64,000 nt of DNA from Epiperipatus broadwayi (Eukaryota > Onychophora > Udeonychophora > Euonychophora > Peripatidae): assembly GCA_028023455.1 (NCBI GenBank), contig JAQFVV010000071.1, positions 6,156,650 through 6,220,649 on the forward strand, read 5' to 3'. A model generated the notes under the pieces. The model was not told the DNA's origin and ran no database searches. It saw nothing but the letters and a program-made list of their open reading frames with translations. The position numbers and the translations under genes were made by a program. Below, in pieces: positions 22,030 through 34,369 of this stretch; the stretch's first letter is position 1; each line of letters begins with the position of its first letter.

Positions 22030-22440
22030 TCATGAAACTATGTAATTCTTACGCATTCGTTGAGAGTTCTGATGAAAATGTATAAATTAATAAACATTAA
22101 CTAATTAAAATAAATTCTTTTTTTTTACTTCACTTTTGAGTGATAAGTTTTAATTGTGCTTTACACAAAAAAGTGAAGCTTAGTATTAGTAGAAAAGAAT
22201 TATAAGGCTTAGCACTTTCAGGGAATTTAGGTCTCCATATTCATCGCCTATCTTGAGAGTTTAAGTGAAGCTTGGCAGTAATTTATGCAAAATTTATCCA
22301 AAGTTTTCTTAACTGCACTAAACTGGTTTTTGGCAAAATACTGGTTCAGTGCAATTAATTAGTTTATGTTTATTAATTTATATCTTTTCATCGGAACTTG
22401 AAGTCAATGTGTGCTTAAGAATTCTTAATGTCACATATTT
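22030..22440. repeat. foldback with a nested inner hairpin
   Basis: Outer arms 22030-22115 and 22345-22440 share TGATGAAAATGTATAAATTAATAAACATTAACTAATTAA (inverted). Inside, 22311-22359 is a second palindrome (AACTGCACTAAACTGG facing CTGGTTCAGTGCAATT), and AAAAGTGAAGCTTAGTA near 22170 faces AAGTGAAGCTTGGCAG near 22266 as a direct repeat. No ORF. Confidence 0.55.
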
Positions 22441-22613
22441 GATAAATTGTAAAATTATTTACATACTAATTAAAATAGTTTGAAAGGGTGTGTGGTGTGT
22501 TATATTTTTATGGACAACAGATAAAAATGACTTATTATCTAGGCTCATCAGTGTATAATTAAAAGTACTATTGTACCAATGTTTCAGCTGGATATAAATA
22601 TAAATAGATAGAG

Positions 22614-22794
22614 AAGTGGCACCTTTCTAATGCCGTGACTCTTTAATACATTCCTTATGTTGTGGCGACCCCCGACCTTTAATTTTGCTACTATTATGAA
22701 TCAAAATTATGTGTTTTCCAATGCTCTGGGTGACTCCTGTGAAAGGGTTGTTCGACCCTCAAAGGGGTCACAACACACACTTTGAGAACCACTG
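22614..22794 (-). mobile_element. SPIN-like non-autonomous hAT element (MITE)
   Basis: Flanked by a perfect 8-bp TSD AGATAGAG (22606-22613 and 22795-22802), the hallmark of hAT transposons. On the minus strand it starts CAGTGGTTCTCAAAGTGTG, then GTGACCCCTTTGAGGGTCGA, ACCCTTTCACAGG, GGAAAACACATAATTTTGA, ATAGTAGCAAAATTA, GTCGCCACAACATAAGGAAT, and closes with a decayed terminal repeat GGCACCACTT-like. This order is that of the short SPIN ('space invader') derivatives known from many tetrapods and some invertebrates and explained by horizontal transfer. Identification is from memory of the family. Confidence 0.85.
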
Positions 22795-22802
22795 AGATAG
22801 AG

Positions 22803-23394
22803 AAATAACTAGAAAGTGATATAAATAAATACATATATAATATTCATTAAAAAATATTAATTCATTCAAAGTTAATAAAAACTCTTGAATAAAATATAAT
22901 ATTGCCATGCATATGCATAATTGAATGGGTCACCACTGGTGAGATTATATATTGTTAGAGCACCAGAAATGACTGAACTGAGTTTGAATTGGAAATCTGG
23001 TAACTCATGAATCTATCAATCAATGAGTACATTAAACTATAGAAGGCAAAGCTCCATAAAAATGTATTTTGCAAACTTTTTTATAAATAATTATTATAAT
23101 CATATGTCAAGTTTTTTTTTTAAAAATATCTAATGATTGTTGGCCTAGCTTTTAAGACAAGTTAGCAATGAGCCCAAGTTAAAGATCCAAGCTTTAATTA
23201 GAATTTCATATTATTAAGCAGCACTTTCTGATTAAAAGTAAATCATCTATTCATAACTGCAAAGTTAGTGACATTGTGGTAGAATAGATTCATCATCTTC
23301 TTCAACTAAGAAAAAAAGATCCTTGCTCTACTAGTAAATTGTTTATGGAAAGAAGAGATATCATTTGCATATTTGCAATAAATACTCTAATGGC
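22803..23394. other. spacer with a doubtful tRNA-like trace
   Basis: At 22950-23005, TTAGAGCACCAGAAATGACTG and GAGTTTGAATTGGAAATC weakly resemble SINE boxes. The rest is AT-rich with no signal. Confidence 0.3.
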
Positions 23395-23490
23395 TTTACT
23401 GCTTGGAAGCTCATAAGAGGTTTGAGCATGAGAAGTACCGGAATTGGAATCGACCCAAAGCCCTTATGCTTCAGTGTCTGAAACTGCCCC
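23395..23490 (-). mobile_element. tRNA-Pro-like SINE fragment
   Basis: Minus strand: CATAAGGGCTTTGGGTCGATTCCAATTCCGG, i.e. a GCTTTGGG anticodon arm and GGTCGATTCC box B-like sequence. It lies a few tens of bases from the 3' end of an RTE copy in the same orientation. Tail is poorly preserved. Confidence 0.5.
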
Positions 23491-23520
23491 AAATCATCAT
23501 GATCAACAATGATTATCAAT

Positions 23521-24030
23521 CCACTGCAGGATGAAGGTCTCTCCAAGTTCTCCCATCTTTAGCTTCTCTTCTCCACATGACTCCTGCACACTTTCTTATT
23601 TCGTCCATCCATCTCACATGTGGTCACTTTCTGGGTCTTTTACAATCGTTTGGCATCCTGTTTAAGATTTCACTTGTCCATCTATCATCATCTCTTCAAG
23701 TAATATGTCCAGCCCAACTTTACTTCAGTCTTTTAATTTTTTCAGTGAGGTCAGTAACACCTATTTGTTCTCTTACCCATATATTTTGTTTTCGATCTCT
23801 TCTTGTTAGTCCTAACATGCATCTCTCCATACTTCTTTGAGTGATCTGAAGTGTCTGTATTGCTCTTCTATTACGTGGCCAAGTCTCATTCATAAATAAG
23901 AACTGGTAAAAGACATTTATTAAAAACCTTCCTTTTCAAACACATAGGCATATTTCCTTTTAGTATCAAGTTATTTCTCCCAAAATCATGCAAGGTTATA
24001 TTTGCAATGAAGATCATTTTTAAATATAAA
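23521..24030 (-). pseudogene. RTE-type LINE, C-terminal third of polyprotein
   Basis: On the minus strand: FGRNNLILKGNMPMCLKRKV and FNKCLLPVLIYE (positions 24000-23886), the conserved stretch downstream of the RT core, then with frame breaks EMHVRTNKKRSKTKYM, MGKRTN, WTSEILNRMPNDCKRPRK, PHVRWMDEIRKCAGVMWRR and GRTWRDLHPAVD at the end. The terminal motif order (ICLKR-VF-CVLPVL-YG, then K-W-WAGHI, then RPR-RW, then W-ARDR) is that of the RTE-like 'endonuclease-reverse transcriptase' proteins of invertebrates. It matches the copy at the window end (63367-64000) and is 5'-truncated as LINE insertions usually are. Confidence 0.85.
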
Positions 24031-26080
24031 GTGTATTTCTGTGTGTGTATTAATCTTTTAAAGAAACATATAAAAGTATTTTTATACATAACATTTTACC
24101 TATTGTTTAGATTATTTACACTTAGTAAGAAAATCATTTTACTTGTCAGGAAATAATTTAATGGCTTCCTAACGAATGAAGACTGTCAATTGTAATCAAC
24201 ATCTCACAGATTTAATATTCTGTAAAAACATCGTTTCCCAACTATTAATATGCTTTTAGAAAAACAATATAATAATATAGCAAAAACTGGTTTTTGAACA
24301 ATTTATTGAGTGTTTGTTTATAAAATATTAATTTCAAGAGTTATTGCGTTTAAAATTTCATCACAGGTTTGCGATTATACATAATTAACTGGTATCACTT
24401 TCAGTATATGTCTCCTTTACCTATGCAGTTAGTTTACATTTTTCGCGGAGTGTAAACACTTAAGACTTTGCAATTGGCAAAAGCTTAATAAAATCACTTG
24501 CAGTATTTTTAAATAAACAAATTGTTTAAATCAGTTTGTTATTTGATATTAAAACATCAAAATGATGGAATTGTCGTGGCTCTTTTTAATTACCCAAATG
24601 GAGATGTAAAGGAAAAATTGTACATATTTGTAAATATGAAAATATGTCTAAGGTTCACATTAATTCAAATGTTGGGTTTTAGGCATGGTAGGCCATTGCT
24701 ACTGACCATGCATTATATGTCTGTAAACTGTTTTATGTATACAGTTTATAAAAATTGACTTTTTGGAGTTGTGATTAGAATGGTCTTGTGATGAGATCCT
24801 AGCCATTCTCACTAAACAATTATTTAGTGATCAGTAAATGTGAATAGAATTGCAGAGGGAGGGAACAAATTCTCACCACCTAGCATTTGGCCAGTCTTAT
24901 TTTCTTCCTCACTGTTTCTCTGTAGAAAGATATCAGAATTTATTTATTTTTTTTGCATTGATACTTTCTATTTAATTATTTTTTTAAATTTTTTATTTTT
25001 ATTTATATAAGAAAGTTGTCTTACTCAGAAATCATTCCCATTAATTGTCAAGATTAGGATATAGAGAGAACTAGAATCTCCAATTAGAAATTTCTTAGTT
25101 TAGATATTAGGTTATTTATAAAATTTATTCTGTAAAATACTAGCATGTTGAATTTTTTTTTTTAATTAATAAACCAATATTATTTTAGTTCCATTTTTTA
25201 CCATCATATAAACACAAATTGGGTAAATTAGTACTAAAGAAGCTACAGAGAGTCATTTAAGATACCCAAAAGCTTGGGAATCTAAATATTCTCAATAATT
25301 GAAATGAGAAACAAAGTTTAATATATATATATTATAACGTTTTCCTTATTTCTAGGCCTCTATACGCATTATAAATGCACGAGTTGATCAAGTTATGTCA
25401 AAAAGAAGAAAGTTATATTTCTAAAAACATAACTACATTTCTTGATCAACTCGACCTAGTAATTGTTGAGAATTATGCTCTTCGACTACGACGACATCAG
25501 CTTTTAATTTATTTAATATGGGTGCTAGGATTCTTTTATTCTAAAGAATCCGCTGAAATCGTCATATAACATCTCACAAATAGAAAAGAAAATACTTTTA
25601 AACTAATTGGTATTGCATCATACCATAACGAGAATTTTTTTTTTTTTTTTTTTTTGGAGATTATTATTCCTGGGATTATTCAAACATATTGGCAAAGGTA
25701 AATTATATATTTAAACATCACTAAAATAATATTAATAAATCTAATAATAATTAATAACTATTATTAATAACATACATATGAAAATTGGTATTAAAAATAT
25801 TTTTATTCTAATAGATTAAAAATGTTTGAAGTAAATTATTTATCAAATAAATTGGAGAGAACACAATTCAGATGTGAAATATTAATAAAATAAAGCAATT
25901 AATATAAGTAATTAAAAGTTCTTGGGTACACAAGAGTCTCTTGATTAATTAAATGAAAGTCTATATCAGGGTCCTGTTATAAGCTTATTTTTACGAGTAG
26001 TTTGTAAAATGGTTAAATTTGTCACAATCAGGATAATGAAGCATAACTTATCAGTAAGTTTAGTGAATTCAGTAGTAGAT
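24031..26080. other. AT-rich spacer with one odd ORF
   Basis: Holds poly-T runs (25637-25656) and short frames without motifs (24522-24758 plus). A 64-codon plus frame at 25375-25569 overlaps a perfect 13-bp inverted repeat and is described under findings. No repeat family shared with the rest of the window was seen. Confidence 0.4.
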
Positions 26081-26084
26081 AACT

Positions 26085-26390
26085 ATGCATAGTTTTTTGG
26101 GTAGAATGAGCTCGGCCTTTTGGTTATTATTTGATCTTGTGGTCCATTCTCCTAGTCGGTCATGGAGGCTTTTCCTGGTGTACATCTTCAGGCACAATGT
26201 CCGCAGAAGCTCCGGTTCACTCAGACATGCCAAATTATTTCAGTGTAGATCGATCCTGGATGTATTATTGTTATCCAGGACCAACTAGAGAAACAAACGA
26301 AACAAGACATTCTTCAAACTGACCTCTGTCTTTTATACTAGAGGCCCAGTTTTCAGACTTCTGTGCATGCTATTATCATGGCATTTTTTG
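26085..26390. other. GC-richer block, possible exon or TE relic
   Basis: This stretch has visibly more balanced base composition than its surroundings and stays open in two plus frames (26085-26288 and 26131-26322) and in one minus frame of about 60 codons (ACLSEPELLRTLCLK then MYTRKSLHDRLGEW). None of these peptides resembles a family that I know. It could be a remnant of a transposon coding region or a lost exon. No splice-site pair is evident. Confidence 0.3.
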
Positions 26391-26722
26391 GTTCATAATC
26401 TTGTAGATTCTTTATAAAATTTACATTATAAAGTTCTTTTTTTTTTTATCAAGTTTTTTGGCCATCTTTAATTAGCCAAAATATTTTTCTTTTAGCTTAT
26501 CTTTTTACTTGCTTTTGGAATTCTTTTGTTATCTCCAATTCTACTTTTATTTCTAATTACATTAAAAAAAATACGAAAGAATAATTTAACTTTCATTGTA
26601 CTTTTTTTTTAAAAAAAATAAATTATACTCAAAAAAAAAATCTAAATTTACTTTTTTTTTTTTTTTTTTTTTTAGCATTTACTAAATGCCAATATATTTG
26701 CACTGTATATAAATAAACAGTA
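26391..26722. other. poly-T-rich spacer
   Basis: Several homopolymer T and A runs (26440, 26607, 26652-26674) and nothing else. Confidence 0.5.
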
Positions 26723-26755
26723 CAATATATATATATAAAGAGAGAGAGAGAGAGA
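26723..26755. repeat. compound (TA)n(GA)n microsatellite
   Basis: TA units at 26723-26737 followed by AG units to 26755. Confidence 0.9.
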
Positions 26756-27139
26756 TTGATAGTTAATCATTGTTTGATGACCATATGACACTTCTGGAAA
26801 CATGAAATTTATTGATATCATCATAAGTGATGTCTAAGTATCTGATAACATCAAAATAATTATTCATATGTTGTTATTTCTAATTGCCTACATCAAAAGC
26901 TGATGGGTTTAAAAAACTCCACAAGTTCACTTTAATTGAATGCTCTTTTTTATAACTGTCATTTTGAAGAGTGCAATTTGTTTCCTTTTTTTGTGCTAAA
27001 ATATAAGCATACTTTTTATTTCAAACCATAAGAACATATTACAGTAATAAGATGAAATACAGAATAATGTAAAGAGATGGTATAGAATATTAATAAATAG
27101 AATATTAAGTATATTAATGAAGTGATTCTCAACTGTGTA

Positions 27140-27985
27140 ATATTGCTAAGTGATGTTGTGCTTTGGCTTTAAATAACTTTCTTGCAATTGTTTTTAGAAC
27201 AATTTTTCCAGTTTTATATTCATTTAATGATTAAAAAATAGAAAAAAAAGTAAATATTGATTTATTAGTTAAAAAATGAAGCTGAAGAAAAATTAAAAAG
27301 AGTTGACAAAAGCCTATAATATCACTGATTGGTGGATTATTTGATCTTGGATTATAAACCAACTTATAAACTCTTTTTGATTGTTATTACAAATGAGTGA
27401 AAAAATTGTGTAATTTCATAGTTTATTTAAATATTTATGATTATTTTTATAAAATGTTTCTATAGTAATTACATTAAAAAATGAAATATTTCCATGTTTA
27501 CATTTGGATTTTATTGAAATATATTGATTTAAAAAATTAAAAGTTAAGAAATTTGAAGTGTCATTAAGAGGGAAATTATAACTATTAAACTCACTCAAAC
27601 ACTGTTGTATAAAACTTTTGTGATATTTCAATTAATTATATATGCAATTTTAAATTTTAGAACATAACTTTATGATGACATAATAACAACTTATTCTCAT
27701 TTAAAAAATGAAATTCAATCAGCAAAGATTTAATTATTTTTTATTAGTCTCGCTGTAATTATACAACAACAAAAAAACTTATTGTTCTCATTACATATTT
27801 CTCTTGATTTCACTTTTATTATTTTCTCCCCGTTATAACTGAAAAGTTAAAATATATTTTTAAGGATGTTTTTCATTTGTAAATTTATATTTTTAATAAT
27901 TCAAGTACAATTTATTTTTCATGATATTGAGTAAAGGTTTTTATACTAAAATAAAGTATCAATTGAACTATTAACTCACATCATC
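27140..27985 (+). repeat. R700 dispersed repeat, copy 1
   Basis: AT-rich block aligned with 34370-35165: TTTATTTAAATATTTATGATTATTTTTA, TTTTATTGAAATATATTGATTT, GCAATTTTAAATTTTAGAACATAA, CTTTATGATGACATAATAACAA and the final ACTAAAATAAAGTATCAATTGAAC occur in the same order. No ORF longer than chance. Its class is unknown; length and lack of terminal inverted repeats do not decide it. Confidence 0.55.
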
Positions 27986-28245
27986 ATTAGCAGAAGAATA
28001 GTAAAATATTGATATGCAGAAAGGTTAAGAAACTAATCGGCTCTATTATTCTAACATGGGAAATTAATGGACACTAAATGGCAGGTGGATAGTATAACAG
28101 CTTTATTATGAAAACATTTCAACTGATGATTCTTAATATTGAATTTTTCCTTCATTTGTATTTGCAATTCAAATTTGTATATGTTTGTTCATCTTCTTAA
28201 TGATGTGATCTCTTTCTTTTTTATAACGCCATAATCATAACTCTC

Positions 28246-28493
28246 TAAAATTAATTATTATTTCTGCTTTAGTTATATTATAATGTAATTATGCATGCAT
28301 TTTTAGTTAAATTAGTCCATTTAAATATTTCATTTGTTAGATAATTGGACACTGTTTTTGACCATAGAAATGCAATAAAAAAAGAGAAAACAGCATCCAA
28401 TTATCTATCAAATTAAATATTTAAATGGACCAATTTAAATAAAGATGCCTGCATAATTACATTACAGTATAAATATAACAATAATTAATTTGA
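28246..28493. repeat. foldback element with about 105-bp arms
   Basis: Left arm 28246-28357 and right arm 28387-28493 are inverted copies: TAATGTAATTATGCATGCAT faces ATGCCTGCATAATTACATTA; TAGTCCATTTAAATATTTCA faces TAAATATTTAAATGGACCA; TAGATAATTGGACACTGTTTT faces AAAACAGCATCCAATTATCTA. The loop is 29 bp. A palindromic MITE is likely; flanking TA/AT is too common here to call a TSD. Confidence 0.75.
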
Positions 28494-28505
28494 TAATTCT
28501 TAAGC

Positions 28506-31309
28506 AAAGTAGTTTCATAAATTACTGTTTCTAATGCAGATGTTGAAAATAAATTGAGAAAGTCTTCTATGAGCTGGTGTTTAAATCCTATCAGTAGTTA
28601 CTTACTAAATAAAAAATATGACTATGAAAAAATAAATAGCTATTGTATGTTAATGAGAAAACTTGATTAGCCTCAATGATTTTCAATTAGTAGTAACTGA
28701 TAATTTCTTAGCAACAGCCAAAGCTAAAAGTTATTTCTGTTTGCATGGATATAATCTCTTTTCTACTCTTTATTATAATAACAATCCATGGAAATACTTA
28801 TTCCACTATAAAAAGTAGCAATAAACATGTATGTATTTATGATAAATGAAGAATGTTAGAACAACTCGGCAACAGAGCATTACCATTTGGTGATGTTACA
28901 GTGTAAGAGTATTGAAATTTCTTAATGTACTGATAATTGGCTTTAATTCTATAAAAGAGGAATGGGAGGGGGGAGTGGCACAAAATAACTATCACACTAT
29001 TGCTTCTCAGATGCATACTTTTACTTTTTAAAATAAAAACAGATTAACTTTTTACTTAAATTTGTGCATAAGTCATAAAAAATTACTGATTTAAAAAACC
29101 CAGCAAATAATTAAGAAAATGTATGCTTCTGCACATGGCAGAGATTCATATAAATAAAATATATTTTGTCCTGCATAATTTAGTACACTAAGAGAATGCT
29201 AGAAACTTGACAACTAATTGAACCTAGATTAAAACTCTGTCACTTCCAAGACTCGTATGACCTCCTAAGTAAGCTAACTATTCAAACTATATATGAATTT
29301 TTTAAATTAAATCCATTCTGAACTATTTTTTTGCAATATTTGTATGCATAGAGATATTTATTTTTGTATAAAATATCTTTCTAAACTATTATGCCTTGGG
29401 ATAATTATATAAAAAAGATAGGTGGGGGGGGGGATATTTAGATGTCAAAAGTTCGCATACTTTTGTAAACAGTAGGAAGTCAATCAATTATTTCATATTA
29501 TGCAGTATTATTTTTTAATTTAATTACATAAGCGTTTTTTCAGACAATACAATGTTATCTTGTGCATATTTTTAAAGGTTTATTGTTATAAAGATTTTAT
29601 ATTAAACCATAAATACTGGAGGTAAAAGGCATTTTATTTATTATACATTATGTAAGTTATACTTTTAAAATTAATTAATAGCTTTTGACTCTTTTTTTTT
29701 AAAATTTATATAATAAAAATAAGATCATAAAATAATAACCGTTGCATTTAAAGACGTCATTTGAAGTAATATGTAATCAAATTTAATTCATATATTTTTT
29801 AAATAAATAATAAATAAAGATAATACTTTTACTACATTCGAATAATTTATCTCTCAGTAAACTGCATACATAGAGATGATTTAAAATAAAATTTTAATAT
29901 TAGAAATCTTGCTTTCTAATGCATAACAATTAACAGTTCTGCTGAAGAACTGCGTTTAAGTAGTTGAATTCTAATTTATACTTGAAATGGAATATTTTAT
30001 TTACAGAATGAAAATTTTAATTAAACTTTTTTTTTTCAAAATAGCTGCACATATTTTATATTTGCTTTAATATGTATATATGTGATTGTCTGTGTTTATT
30101 AATTATTCAGTATATCATAGTTTCTAAAATTTATCAAAGTTAAGTGAAAATTAAATGAAATTTATTAGGACATTGCTAAACGCTACCAAGTCATCACCAA
30201 TCCTGACCAACATATAAAAGATATTCTACTTATTTACAAAATGTTCATCATAGTAGAAGAAAGTAGCTTCTGATTGCAGTTTGAAATTATGTTTTGCTGT
30301 TAATATAACTGTGATCAATTATTATCAATTCACTATAGATAACCAATAATAGGATATTTAAAAAAAACATATAAAGTAGAAGAGAGTCATTAAAAAGTTA
30401 CAGAATTTCTGGAATAGAGAAAGTAAAACCTATCGATTTTATCATAAAGGTGTAAAGTGTAATCAATAAATGGAACACCTGTGATAAATCAAAGTTATTA
30501 AATATATTTTCACTAATTAAAACTCCATGAGAGCTAATAAAAGTGCAGCACTTTCCCCATTCCAACCCTTTCCATGTTATGGTTAATGGTCCTTATATAA
30601 TGTCCAATTTGGGCCGATCTTTAATAAACCACTAGTACCCTGAGCAAATTTTTTCAAAATGAAATATTCTTATCTATTTACATAAAGCCGTATACATTAA
30701 ATCTTATAAAAGCGCTGCCAGAAAGAAATTGCACATATATTAAACACGAGAAACTATAAATAATTTTAAATTGTATTTTGTTAAAAAGAAAGTCAAAATG
30801 TTGCAATTAATCTGTTTTTTTGTTTGTTAATATATATTATGCTTTAACGTATATAGGCATGCACAGCCACATAAGTTTATGATCGAAATGTGATACCTTA
30901 TGATGAGTACCTTTGGGAATTACTTCAGTGTAACCCTATGTATGCATTTCAATCAGTCATAAATAAGTTGGTGGTATTTATAATTGTGCTGCAAATATAC
31001 ACATATAAACCCATTATGTTTCAAAACGTATTTAGTTCAATGCAACATTCCTAAATAATTTATAAAATTTGCTTGTCATGCCGTGTGTAAAAATAAAATG
31101 TATAAAAAAATAGAACGCTTGGGGGGAGGAGGCGTAGACGTAAATGGTCTTTAGGAAAACGATAGTCAACATTTTTTTTTTGTATATAATCTTTGTAAAA
31201 ATTACTAACCAAATGTTTTTGTAAATGTTTTCGTTAATCGTGTACTGAAATTACTAACCCTAAGTGGAATATTTTTTTTTGTTCATTTTTTTTTTTTAGC
31301 AAGTTTACT
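28506..31309. other. spacer with one tRNA-like relic
   Basis: Mostly AT-rich with homopolymer G runs (28966, 29425). At 29210-29285 the minus strand has a D-arm-like TAGCTTACTTAGGAGGTCATAC and a box B-like GAGTTTTAATCTAG, a probable SINE relic. At 30880-30960 GATACCTTATGATGAGTACC resembles part of the 2-kb TGTAACGG element (32850-32870). No gene. Confidence 0.4.
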
Positions 31310-31313
31310 GATA

Positions 31314-33474
31314 TGTAACGGGCACAGATGTCGTTACATTATTATTTTTTTATTAAACACGAAAAAAGAAAAGTTCGCAAATAAAAACTTCTTTTGTTTA
31401 AGAATTAAAAATTGAAATTAAATATCATCTAAACTCAGTCGCACAAATAAAAATAAAAATAAATTATTAAAATAAAACTTGATTAAAAATAGAAAAGGTA
31501 TTTTAAAAGCAAAAACTTAAAAAGATTTAGAGATAAAAATATATCTTTAAGTTTGGAAAACAAATTAATTGGTGTTATTGAAAAATGGAAATGATTGTTT
31601 TAATTAGTTAAATATAAACTAGCCCTTGGGCATTTAAAATGTATAAGCAAAGGTCAGATAGGAGAGAAAAACAATGGAATCGGACCTCAGCGAAAGGACC
31701 ATCACATCGATGATGTAATGTCAATTGAATCCTTAAAATTATTATAAAAGGAAAAGTTTGGAAATTATTAGTTAGTTATTACAAGAGGACAGATATGTGT
31801 TAAGTTGGAGAGGGTTGGAGGAGAAGGAATTGAAAGATGCACTTTCAATTCCTTCAGTGGTTATAAAAAAGAAAGAAAGAAAAATGACCAATCGTTTTTT
31901 CTACATTAAGGACCAGCTAAACTAAAAGACTTCCGGATAAATAAAAAACAACGGCTAACTGGATACCAATATTTTCAGGATGGCGTGGGAATTCCCATTC
32001 AAAATTACAAACAACTACAAATTATGGACCTTTTAAAACCGTAAGAACTTTAGATAATTCATGAACCTTAAATTAAAAACTTTCCATATTTAAAAAAAAA
32101 TAGAAATAGATTCCTATCTGACCAAACTAAATTATTTATTAATTAGTTATAATTTTATTTGATGTATTTCTTTTTTGTAAAATGATTTCCATTTATTTTT
32201 TTTTGTTCTTTAAGTTTTATTTATGATTTTTGTTCAGCGATAAATTAAATTATATAAATGTTAAACTTAAGTCGGGCATGAATGGCTATATAGATTTGTA
32301 AAGTTATATTAGGGGAGGGTAATCTTAGGTTATTTGTTTTGTAGTTGAATTAGGTCAATGGATTGGATATATTGGTGTAAGTAGTAGATGTAGTACGAGA
32401 TTCGCTATGGGCAGAATTGCTTTTCACGCTGCACACTTTCTTTTTGCCTATGGAATGTGATCGTAAGTCGGCAAAATGACCACAGTCCTTTCCTATGGAG
32501 TTTTTTTTTATTGCTCTTATCATCAGATAGATGTAGTATTCCTATCTGACGAAAGGCAATTTCTTCTCTTAATCTATTTGTGCTGTCGTAGTCATATTAC
32601 ATTGAATACATCGATATATTAGATGGATTGAAGTTGGTTTGACTGCGAACTTTTGGCCTAAGGTTAAACAAGGATAGAATATTTTCTTTTCAATTGCAAT
32701 CTATGTAGTCTATTCATACTCAACACTCTAAATAAAAATGCATTAAATTTAAGTTAGGTATAGACGCTTGCATGGTTTCGTTATCGGTTAATTATGTTTT
32801 TTGGTTTTTATATTTGATCAAAATATATAGACATTCGGTAAATACTGATACCTTATGGTGAGTATCTAAGACATATTTATTTTGGATGTCTTTTAAGTTA
32901 TTGGTGTTTATGCGGCATCTTATGATGAATGCTATTGGGTTTCTTATAAATTTCCATCTGCAATTCCACCAATGATTTTATATTTTGATCGTTTATGTTT
33001 ATTTTGAAATGTTTTTGACCATGTAATCTATGTAACCGATCTATACTCAACATTAAAAACACATTTTATAAATCCATCTGTGCAAACTTATAAAATTTAA
33101 AATGTAAACTTATAAAAATTAAAATGTAAAATCAAATTCTAAAATCAAGTTAAAATTATAAAGTAAAAGTAATGTTAAAATGATTCAAAATTTATATGTG
33201 CGTTAATAAATGTTTGTGTGTATCATTACTGGCAGTGGCTTATTTTATTCTTTTTAAAAAAATATTCTTAGATAAGAATTTATAAAATATAAATTTCTGC
33301 TATTCCACTGAGCTAGTGACAATGGGCTAATGACCAGAATCAACCAATATAAAATAAATAATTTTTTTTGAACTTACATATATGCCTACTATATAATTTT
33401 TTCTAGGTTCAAATGCCTAGATGGCACCCTTGTAGTGCAGATTACGTTAAGTCTTCTTTCTCCAGATCGTTATA
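31314..33474 (+). mobile_element. 2-kb TGTAACGG element, copy B (probable solo LTR)
   Basis: Starts TGTAACGGGCACAGATGTCGTTACA, a near-perfect palindrome, and ends GATCGTTATA. It is the same element as copies A and C in the opposite orientation, longest of the three. Landmarks in order: AAAAGTTCGCAAATAAAA, CTAGCCCTTGGGCATT, GGATGGCGTGGGAATTCCC, AAGTCGGGCATGAATGGCTATATAG (a TATA-like site at about 32287), GGATTGGATATATTGGTG, ACTGGCAGTGGCTTATTTT, GCCTAGATGGCACC. The flanks (GATA and ATAT) do not give an exact TSD. No retroviral or retrotransposon coding region adjoins it. Confidence 0.65.
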
Positions 33475-34369
33475 ATATCTATAACACAATTTAATTTATA
33501 AAATGCTCATTAGAGATGTTAACAAAAACAGACAAGAAAGAGTCACCAAACTAATTAATCATGACAGAGTAAAAACAACAATGTGATTAGTACGTACTGA
33601 GTGCATATTCTGAGTCACAAAAAAAAACTGTCAGTGGCAACTCATGTATAGGAACTGCAAAACTGCACCACCCTTATAACATTCATAATGAGTTTTTTTT
33701 TCTTTAATTTTTTTATACTTGAACATTATATAATCCTTAAGCTTAAAATCAATAACTATTCTTTAGTTCATGAAAAAATTCAAAAATCCTTGTATGGAAT
33801 TATGCATTTCACAGCTCCAATGAGACTGTATTTGGCTGTTGTGCACATTTGGAAATATCCAAGATGCTGTCACTCAAACAATGCAGACTTCCTATTTTCA
33901 ATACCATTCAATATAATGGCTTAATAATTTTTTTTCATTCTTTCTTGACACTTGTTCATCATATAATCCTTAAGTAGCAAAGTAAAGCATGGAGAATGGA
34001 TTTCATTTTCAAATGAATGGGTCAAGTTTGAACTGTAACAATCTAAAAAGATAAATATTACAGTCATATTCATCTGACAACAACTATACTAATTCTGTGA
34101 TCTCATAAAATAAAACAAGCACAGGATTTTTGGACAAATGGTGACCAAAAATTTTATTTAAAAGAACATATTTACCTTATAATGATGACCACATTTATTC
34201 TAATCAAAATAATAAGTAATCACTGGATCAGAATGTTTTTGAAGCAAATTTACATGCAAGACACACTTTAACATTTGAAGAAGCAGATTTGTACACATCT
34301 ACACATTTTTATCTCTAACATTTTTTACAAAAAATAATTTTTTGCTATGACATTTGTTCTGTTTATACT
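33475..34369. other. AT-rich spacer, nothing recognised
   Basis: A 78-codon plus frame (33688-33924) starts with a phenylalanine run from poly-T and shows no motif. Confidence 0.45.

Noticed and set aside
32270-32300. Promoter with TATA box in the TGTAACGG element as a separate feature
   Set aside because: TATATAG is expected by chance in this composition; no transcript evidence or downstream ORF.
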